64,000 nt of DNA from Ochotona curzoniae (lineage: Eukaryota; Chordata; Mammalia; Lagomorpha; Ochotonidae). A program made the position numbers and the translations under genes. The notes below the pieces were generated by a model. The model searched no databases. It saw only the letters and a list, made by a program, of their open reading frames with translations, and was not told where the DNA came from. Of the stretch, positions 56,859-64,000 are shown piece after piece; position 1 is the first letter of the stretch, and each line of letters opens with the position of its first letter. Location: positions 47,301,001-47,365,000 of the forward strand of contig NW_024465885.1 in NCBI RefSeq assembly GCF_017591425.1, given 5' to 3'.

Positions 56859-56939
56859 TGAGTTTAAAAAACAAATAGCTTTTGTTACCAGAATACTATA
56901 TATATGAGTTTAAAAAACAAATAGCTTTTGTTACCAGAA

Positions 56940-56950
<11 letters not shown>
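56859..56950. repeat. 46-bp tandem duplication
   Basis: Two near-identical copies, 56859-56904 and 56905-56950, each with gtttaaaaaacaaatagctt and ttaccagaatactatatata. The second copy runs into the AT-rich inverted repeat. Confidence 0.95.
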
Positions 56951-56974
<24 letters not shown>

Positions 56975-57080
56975 TATAATATATTATATATTATGTATGT
57001 AATATAATATATATGAAGTATTCTGGTATGATATAATTTATATTATAGATATGAATTCATATATATATATATGAATGTGT
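56932..57080. repeat. AT-rich inverted repeat with (TA)n
   Basis: TACCAGAATACT (56932-56943) pairs perfectly with AGTATTCTGGTA (57017-57028). The 73 bases between are TA repeats and near-palindromic AT sequence. A further (AT)n run lies at 57058-57073. It can in principle form a hairpin or cruciform. Confidence 0.85.
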
Positions 57081-57774
57081 TGCTATAGAAGAGAATGTAA
57101 TTAATGAATTTTTGCAAGTCACACCCATACATCATATACTATTGATATTCCTTCCTCCGTTGTTAATGTGGAAGAACATTCTGTGACTGAAGATTTGAAA
57201 GAGATTTTCTGGCCTGTCAGTTTACTCAGTTTATGTAAAATGAATTTTGGACCTTGTCTTAATGTAGGCATCTCTGAAGAAGTTAATATCTGTGAAAATA
57301 TGGCCAATTAACGTTTTGTAGAATACGTTGGCATAGTTGTATAACTGTTAGGATAAATACTGTGGTGGGTGCAACACAAAATAAAGTTAACATATTGCAT
57401 TGAGAAATTCATAATGAAATGAAGTGTGGGAAAATTTGTTTTTAATCATTCCAATAGATATTTCCCCCTATTTAATGAAAGTCACTTATGGGAAAATTGT
57501 CACTGCTTTCCAGCTGTCAACATTGCTATGTCCCCACTCACAGGAATCTACTGAGCCTTGGAAAAAGTCAGGTCACACAGTGAGTAGGGCTGAGGCCAGA
57601 GATGGTTTATTCTGTTGAGTGTGGTGTTACTGAACGCATGTTATGACCCGAAATTACCATTAAGTGTAACCGTTAAGAAGTCCTGTGTTGGTGTCCCTGC
57701 TTCTGGCAGGGTTACATGTATGCTCTCCAGAAGATAGTCACTCTGTTCTGTTCTTTACTTACTTACTTAGTAGT
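57081..57774. other. Unassigned sequence
   Basis: 57108-57311 is open on the plus strand for 67 codons to a TAA, with AATAAA at about 57380 (see findings). Otherwise no gene or repeat. Confidence 0.4.
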
Positions 57775-58033
57775 GTTTTTAAAGCCTTTTTATGTTTGTT
57801 TGTTATGGAGAGCGAGCCTTCCATCTGCTGGTTCACTTGCCAAATGTCTTCTGCGGCTGGGTCTGAACTAGGCTGTAGCCGGGAGCATCAGTTGGATTTT
57901 CCACATGGGTGCCAGGGACCCAAGCACTTCAGCCATTTTCCACTGCTTTCCTGGGATTCACATGGGCGGCATTGTGGGATTTGGTCATCACAGGCAGCAG
58001 CTTGACCCTCTGTGCCACGATGACTGCCCCCAA
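57775..58033 (-). mobile_element. Old CSINE, diverged
   Basis: tttatgtttgtttgttatgg tail side; a ccatctgctggttcacttgcc block; actgctttcctgggattcac; head ending gatgactgcccc. Confidence 0.75.
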
Positions 58034-58135
58034 CCGTTGGTGCTGTTTCTGCATGGATCTGTGTGCATGAAAGTACACCGACTGAGAACAAACATACCGA
58101 ACATTTTAGCAGATGCTTGTGTGTCTTTCTCTCTT

Positions 58136-58436
58136 TTTTAAAGATTTACTTATTTTCATTTGAAAGGCAGATTTACAGAGAGAAAGAGAGACAAGCAGAT
58201 CTTTCATCCACTTCCATTCACCCCCCCAAATGGCTGCAACTGCCGGAACTAGGCAACTGTGAAGCCAGGAGCTTCTTCCAGGTTGCGCAAGTGGGTACAT
58301 AGTCCCAAGGACTTGGGCTGTGCTCTGCTGCTTTCTCAGGTCGTAAGCAAGGAACTGGATGGGAAGTGGAGCAGCTGGGGCACGAACTGGTGCCATAGGC
58401 AGAGGATTAGTCTGTTATGCCATGGTGTTGGCACCT
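58136..58436 (-). mobile_element. CSINE
   Basis: Tail complement ttttaaagatttacttattttcatttg; gatgggaagtggagcagctgggg; head ending tggtgttggcacc. Part of the gcgcccatatggg segment is deleted. Confidence 0.92.
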
Positions 58437-59488
58437 ATATTGTTGTTTCTTGCTTACGTGATAGTCTATTTGCTGTTACATGTCTTTTGGGGACCAAGCT
58501 GCTGACATATTCTTAACCTCTAATAGGCTGTTCTCCTAAGGTTGCTCTGGGTTTTGAGTCACTAGGTATCTGCTGCTGGGAAGTTGTGGTGGTTCATGCC
58601 TGGTGTGCCATAGTTGGCTTCTGCTGACATTCCATTGGCTGTCTGTAGTCACATGGCTGGGGGAGGTAGTTTAATTGCTTCATTCAGGAAAAATGAATGC
58701 TTTTGGTTTTCGATGAGCAGCAGTCTTTCCTGTGGAAAGTGTTGTTACCGTAAGCAGCATCAGCAAGACATTGCCTGCAGCCTGTCTCTTACAGATTTAT
58801 TTTCTTTTCTCATCTTCCCATCTAGATTCCACTTCCGTAGAATTACGTCTTAAATGGTATATGTGTGGCAGCTCTCTTGGATGTGGTCAACACAAACCCA
58901 TCCTTGGGAGAAAATGAATGTATTGCAAGTTTGAAAGTTCACAGAATAGAATCAAAACCTAGAGACTATGATCAAAAAATAAGTAGGAGTAGGAGTGGCA
59001 GACATTAAGGGGCACCACAGCCATGATCCATGGGCCATCCGTTGGGGCGCCGCACGAGGCCCTGGTGCGGGAATTGCTGCATGAACCCTGCCGCGCTGTG
59101 AATATTCTCGGCCTTGTGTGGCAGTGACCTGTCAAGGTTCTAGGCCTTGGCAGACACGGGCCTCACTCTAAACTGAGGCCACAACAGAGCCCTTCTTATT
59201 GCGGAGTCAGGAAGAAGAGAGCTTTATTATTCACTGCCTTTTGTACTTGGAGAGGTGGCTTTTTTTGTGTTCCATGATTTCTGTCTGCAAAGTGTCTAGA
59301 TGTCAGGTGTCTCCAAAATGACAAAAACCTGTTTCTAACAAGGGAGACTGTGTCCCCTGATTTTGCTGTTGATCTTTTGAGTAGTAGTTAATTCTCTTGG
59401 GCGTGTTGTTGTATAAGTTGAGATTGGTGATTTAAGTGCCTGACGGTGTCTGTTCATTTTTTTTTTTCACTGATCATTTATTTTATTT
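58437..59488. other. Unassigned sequence
   Basis: No gene. A CpG-bearing patch at 59040-59120 (ggggcgccgcacgaggc) is too short for a CpG island. Confidence 0.5.
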
Positions 59489-59489
59489 T

Positions 59490-59806
59490 TTTAAAGATTT
59501 ATTTTTATTTTTTTTTATTGGAAAGGCGGATATACAGAGAGGAGAGACAGAGAGGAAGATCTTCCGTCCGATGATTCACTCCCCAAGTGAGCACAACGGG
59601 CCGATACTATGCCGATCTGAAGCCAGGAGCCTCTTCCGGGTCTCCCGCGTGGGTGCAGGGTCCCAAAGCATTGGGCCGTCCTTGACTGCTTTCCCAGGTC
59701 ACAGGCAGGGAGCTGGAAGGGAAGTGGAGCCGCCGGGATAGAACCGGCGCCCATATGGGATCCAGGGCGTGCAAGGCGAGGACCTTAACCACTGCGCCAC
59801 CTGGTA
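59490..59806 (-). mobile_element. Young CSINE, near full length
   Basis: T-rich tail complement; ggaaaggcggatatacagag; cgatactatgccgatctgaagc; gaaccggcgcccatatggg; ends at gcgccacctgg, lacking the first few head bases. It shares the young-subfamily variants of 7768-8102 (ccgcctttcc tail, ggcatagta, cggcccgttg). Confidence 0.96.
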
Positions 59807-60404
59807 GAAAGTTAAGTACAAGGCTTTTGCCTTCTTGTGATACAGTAGGTGGGCGTTGTTCTAATACTGTTGGGGTCAAGTGTTGCGGTAGCCCACCTCG
59901 GGGTATTGTAGGTGTTCAGGGTGCAGGTGGGGTGGGCTGGGGGGCTCCGTGTTGTGGGTGGGAGATTTAGTGCTCACTCTGTTTCCTTCACTGGCTTCTT
60001 GTTGTTATTCTGAGCCTTGCATTCATGAATATAGCCACGGAGAAGCCCCCTTCCCTCTGCTGCAGGCAGCCAGAGCTTTTCACTGTGGGAATTAGAAGGC
60101 CATGGACAGAGTTGGGAACCGTTCCTCTGGGACTGTGCAAAGGGTTTTTTTTTTTTTTTTTTAATAAGACAAGATGACATTTGCTCTAGTTTTTGAAGTT
60201 TGAATTTAAAATGTCTAGGAGCATAAGCGAACAGGAACGGTGTTCAAGATGGAGAGAGCAGTTGTGCCTGGCCCTGTTGAAGAACAGTGAGGTTTGTTCA
60301 TCAGATGGAAAGGGACACCAGGGCGGAATAGAGACAGGCGGGGATGTCATGAGAGGAATGTGCACTTCTTTTTTAGTTTCATGAAAACATTTTGACATAA
60401 GTGG
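59807..60404. other. Unassigned sequence
   Basis: G-rich patch at 59896-59960. A T run at 60146-60163 has no SINE attached. No gene. Confidence 0.5.
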
Positions 60405-60411
60405 TTGCTTA

Positions 60412-61030
60412 CATTTTTTTCTGTTTGTATTTTTTTTTTACTGTTATTATTTTCCATGATATGGTTTTGTAGGTGTAAGGATTCCCCCATCCACCTTGCT
60501 TCTTCCGCATTCTCTCCTCCCCACCATCATTTCCCCAGATTGTTACTGCAGCAGTACAGTCCTCCAGCAACAAGCACCAGCCCAGCGTTCTGCTGCTAGA
60601 GTGTAGCCAGTGCTGGAGAGTCTAGTATCCTGTTGTAAGATGTATTAACGGTTTCACTGGGTGTCCATCTTTTGTCAGTAGAGATGCATACTGCAACACA
60701 TTTTCACTTCCTGGTGTGGTGGTCTCCATTATACAGTTCATTTGTCACAATATGTGTATACATGTTTACCTGTATATCTGTTTGCTTTGTGTTTTGCGTG
60801 AATGTTGTGTATATCAGAACATATGATATTTATCTTTTAGGGACTGGCTTATTTCGCTGAGCATAATCGTTTCCAGTTGGGACCATTTTGTTGCAAAAGG
60901 TCGTTTAATGGCTGAGTAGTATCCCATGGAGTAGATGCACCACAGTTTATTTATCCATTCTTCTTTCACAGGGCATTTGGGTTGTTTCCGTATCTTTGCT
61001 ATTATGGAATGTGCTATAAATACAGGGTTG
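60412..61030 (-). mobile_element. Lagomorph L1: ORF2 C-terminus and 3' UTR
   Basis: Read on the minus strand, 61161-60814 encodes a short L1 ORF2 C-terminal remnant with YSAIK and LETIMLSEIS motifs, ending at a stop at 60814. The 3' UTR follows, with a G-rich region and an A-tail (T runs 60414-60440). It is a 5'-truncated insertion with a short intact reading stretch but no reverse transcriptase or endonuclease domain. Confidence 0.85.
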
Positions 61031-61457
61031 CATATCAGTCCTAAATGGATCAAGGCCCTAAATCTGCACCCAGAAACCATCAAACTATTAGAGGAAAACG
61101 CAGGAAGCACTTTGCAAGATAGAGGCATTGGAAAAGACTTAGAAAAAGTCACCAAAAGCACAGGCAGTCCAAGTCAGAATAAACAAATGGGACTACATCA
61201 GACTGAGAAGCTTCTGTACAGCAAAGGAAAGGAGCAACCAACAGAATGGGAGAAAATCTTTGCACACCAAACAGCAGAGAGAGGACTAACATCCAGGATT
61301 TACAAAGAGCTTCAGAAACTCAGCGACAGCAAAACAAACAACCCAGTGAGGAAATAGGCAAAGGAAATAAGCAGGCATTCTCCAAAAGAACAAATTCAAA
61401 TGGCTGATAGACATATGAAAAAAAGCTCAGGCTCCCTAGCTGTCAGGGAAATACCGA
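61031..61457 (+). mobile_element. Inverted upstream segment of the same L1
   Basis: Reads ORF2 in the opposite direction: PKWIKALNLHPETIKLLEEN, WEKIFAHQTAERGL and a TNNPVRK stretch, then a frame break, and finally ctccctagctgtcagggaaat before L1 similarity stops. In an intact L1 this lies upstream of the 60412-61030 part. Head-to-head placement is the mark of 5' inversion by twin priming. Confidence 0.85.
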
Positions 61458-63640
61458 GAGCTGCAAACTTTTAAACTGGAAATGTTTGCATGTTCAAGGT
61501 GTTGGTGAGGCTGTGAGAGTGCTTGAAGGCCCTGGGCTTTGTAGAGCAGGGGATAGAATGGCCAGAGGGCCTGGGGACTGGATAAGGAGCAGTTCTGGTA
61601 GAGTCTCCCCCTGCCTGGTTCTCCTAAGATTGTTAACAAGAGTCTGGGAACAGCAGCTGGACTTGGGAGACAGAATGTAGGAGATTGGAGTATGGGAAGT
61701 GGGAAGGGTGCTGTTTGAAGTACAGTAATTGATGAAATGGAACTGAGAAAGCGGACAAACCGAGGTTTGTAGTTTGAGTGGATGGATGGGTGGGGATGCC
61801 ATTTATAGAATTGGGTCAAATTTGGCACTGCTGCCTGCTCCCAAGCCGAGGCAGACATGGTTAAATATAGCATGCCATGTTTTCCAGATGAGGCTGAAGT
61901 CAGCCTTGGAATCTTCTGTAACAGTGAGTGCTTCAGACAGCCATTGCCAGCCCATTGGAGTTTGTACTGGAGGAGAAACCTGTCAGGCTTCCCTGTGGAG
62001 AGGAAACAGGGAGAAGGATCTCCCATCACCTCTGTTTGCCTTTAGTTCTGTTTTATTTTCTTTAGGACACTCATCCTTTTTATTATTTGGTTTAGGGTTC
62101 CAGTTAAATACTGTGTACTGCAGGAACTCTGCCCATCACTCTCACATGTCTGTCCTGAATGCTGCTTAGGAAGCACACGTGTCATCAAGTGTTACCAGGT
62201 GTAGTTTTTTCCGAAAAGTTAGAAGTATGTGCAAATAGTATTTCAACTTCAAGCTTAAATTAATAATAAAGAGAAATGCCTTTAGATCTTGTTTCTATTC
62301 ACTTATAATGCATGTCTGTTCTGACAGCCTCATCTCAAGTGGTCAGTGCCAGATAGGACTGTTTGTCACCACATGGAGCAGTACAGGCCAGAAGGCTAGC
62401 AGGTGCTTACTGAGTGTTAAATGAATTTCAATCAGATGAGTCTTACAGCCTGGTATAGAATTGAAGAAGGGTTCTGTGTTTCTGGTGAGGCATTTGAGTG
62501 TGTTGCTGTGTTGGGGCCAGCAGCACAAGAGAGCAGGAGGCTGAGCATTTGCCAGTGGAGGCGAGCAGAGGAGGGAGGCAGTGGGCCCCACGATCTGCAG
62601 ACCACTGCTGCCCGTGTCTTTTTGTCTTGTCTCTTGGAGAGGCGTCAGGTAAAGTTTAAAGAATTAAACCCAATTTGTTTAACATGAACTTGTCATTTTA
62701 TTGTGGTGTTAGAATTCCTTCCCTGAATTTTAGATATAAGATGGAAACCATTTTCCTTAAAACTTAAAACAAAAATTATTTTTAGGAGGGGCATCATGAA
62801 AGTGTTGGCTTGTATCAATATTTTTTGGTACTATCCTACTAGGATAGGTATTTGATGTATTAAAAGTTTATATTGAATCTGGTTTTTGGCCTTGTTTATG
62901 TTGGGAATCATAAGATTTGTGAATTGTATGTGTCTGGATATTTTCTACAAACAGTCCCTCCGTTATCCCATGAGTGTGTCCCGACTCTGTCTCCTCTGGA
63001 GTCTCATGTTAAGAGGAGGATGTGCCCTTGGAGGACAGCGCGCGGAGCGAGGCCCTTGCACTCACCGTTGGTTGCTTATGAAAGTCACTTGAGGAATGAA
63101 TTAGTGACGAGTGAAATAAATATTTAACATCAGTTTTTGAGGTTAGGGTGCCCCCTTTTCAGATAGTGATGTTGTAAAACTTAAAGATCACTTAAAAGTA
63201 CTAAACAAGTAGACACCATGAACACACTCACTGTATTAACCAGAAACATTTAAATGTCAGAGTTTTATCCTGCTCCTACCTGGGATAAAATGTCCAGCTG
63301 TATAAAAGAGGAATTCGAAGAATGTTTTACCTGCATTCGTTTGGAAGCTGAGTATGCTGTAAGAAGCTGGAGGACTTCAGAGGGGCTTAGTGACAGCAAA
63401 GGCCCTTAGAGTGAAGGTAGAGGTGGCCTTGTCTGGACTGAGGTGGGCACCTCTCACGTGTTCTGATAGGTGATATTGGAAATACAACATGTCTGCTTTG
63501 GGTCCAGCGATATATCTGTTATATGCACAGGCAAATGTGATTGTGTCAAATCAGGAAGTGACGGTAGAGGTGGGTTTCCAGGGCATCTCACTGCGTTTCT
63601 GTCCCAACAGACTACATATTTCAGTCCAGTCAGGCCTCCT
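61458..63640. other. Single-copy sequence
   Basis: About 2.2 kb without CSINEs. A 197-codon minus frame (61436-62029) overlaps the L1 end and lacks any recognised domain. I do not call it a gene. Confidence 0.5.
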
Positions 63641-63644
63641 TAGG

Positions 63645-63905
63645 ATGGGCGCTGGCCTTAGCAGCTAATGCTGCTGGGTGGGGTGCCTCTGTCCAGTGCT
63701 GGAGTGCACACTGAGCTCCTCTGGGCCCAGGCTGCAGCTCCTGCTGGCACAGACTCAGGGCAGAGGTGATGGCTCTGGCAGTGGCTCATGCCACTCACCT
63801 GGAGATCTGGGTTGAATTCCCAGCTCCTGCATTTAGCTGCATGGTAGCTGAAGACACTCCAGGAGTGAGCCGGAAGATAGAAGTTCTTTAGGAAGTATGC
63901 TTTGG
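63645..63905 (+). mobile_element. Old CSINE-like SINE, plus strand
   Basis: gggcgctggccttagcagct may be a decayed head. The clear part is gtggctcatgccactcacctgg, then agatctgggttgaattccca (box-B-like) and cactccaggagtgagccgg. The tail is not distinct. Confidence 0.55.
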
Positions 63906-63939
63906 AAGTGGGCGAGGGAGGTGGTCTGTGTGAATTAAA

Positions 63940-64000
63940 GGGGCCGCGGCGTGGTGGCAGTCCTGTGCTGTCCCCGGGAGGGTCCTGGACTGTGTGGACA
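63940..64000 (+). mobile_element. Probable CSINE head at window end
   Basis: ggggccgcggcgtggtggcag resembles the SINE head and box A. The element, if real, continues beyond the window. Confidence 0.4.

Noticed and set aside
59040..59120. CpG island
   Set aside because: Only a handful of CpGs in under 100 bases, well below usual length and density criteria.
61436..62029. 197-codon minus-strand frame
   Set aside because: It overlaps the inverted L1 segment end, has no recognised motif, and several frames are open on both strands there.

Overview
This window is mammalian nuclear DNA, almost certainly from a lagomorph and most likely a pika (Ochotona). About 50 copies of a tRNA-derived SINE of the lagomorph C-repeat (CSINE) type account for roughly a quarter of the sequence. 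They share a GGGCCCGGCGCGGTGGCGCA head, a CCCATATGGGCGCCGGTTCTA box-B region and a CGCCTTTCCAATAAAA-type tail. The species call rests on the tail and body variants as I remember them and was not checked against a database. I see no protein-coding gene, RNA gene or CpG island that I can name. The window reads as intergenic or deep-intron sequence, and most long open frames fall in repeats.

Layout. 0-11 kb: many CSINEs, an MLT1-like LTR fragment (4.64 kb), a lagomorph L1 3' end (5.88 kb), a young CSINE nested in an older one with a 17-bp target duplication (7.75-8.12 kb), a MER5-like hAT fragment and an unidentified retroelement end (10.43 kb). 11.1 kb: a small 25-bp minisatellite. 12-14.4 kb: CSINEs and an antisense ancient L1 5' region. 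14.68-18.59 kb: the most striking object, a 33-bp minisatellite of 118 units held in exact register. 18.7-30 kb: CSINE-dense, with an L2 end and a CA microsatellite. 29.8-37.7 kb: CSINE-poor, with an ancient L1 3' terminus, a possible 36-bp microexon (31.05 kb) and an unexplained 146-codon frame (35.05 kb). 37.7-42.6 kb: CSINEs and an L1 fragment split by one of them. 42.66-43.52 kb: a pyrimidine-rich 9-10-bp minisatellite. 43.68-46.13 kb: a retroelement-like unit with a degenerate 55-100-bp tandem region, itself hit by a CSINE. 46.1-50.6 kb: mostly single-copy, with a candidate regulatory element (49.24-49.56 kb). 50.6-64 kb: CSINEs, ancient L1 and MLT1-like fragments, an AT-rich inverted repeat (56.86-57.08 kb) and a 5'-inverted L1 (60.4-61.46 kb).

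About 43 CSINEs lie on the minus strand and about 7 on the plus strand. The L1 3' ends are mostly minus as well. If the window is an intron, this asymmetry would fit a host gene read on the plus strand, but no exon is proven. What I could not do: run RepeatMasker, search databases or measure conservation. Repeat family names come from remembered consensus sequences.
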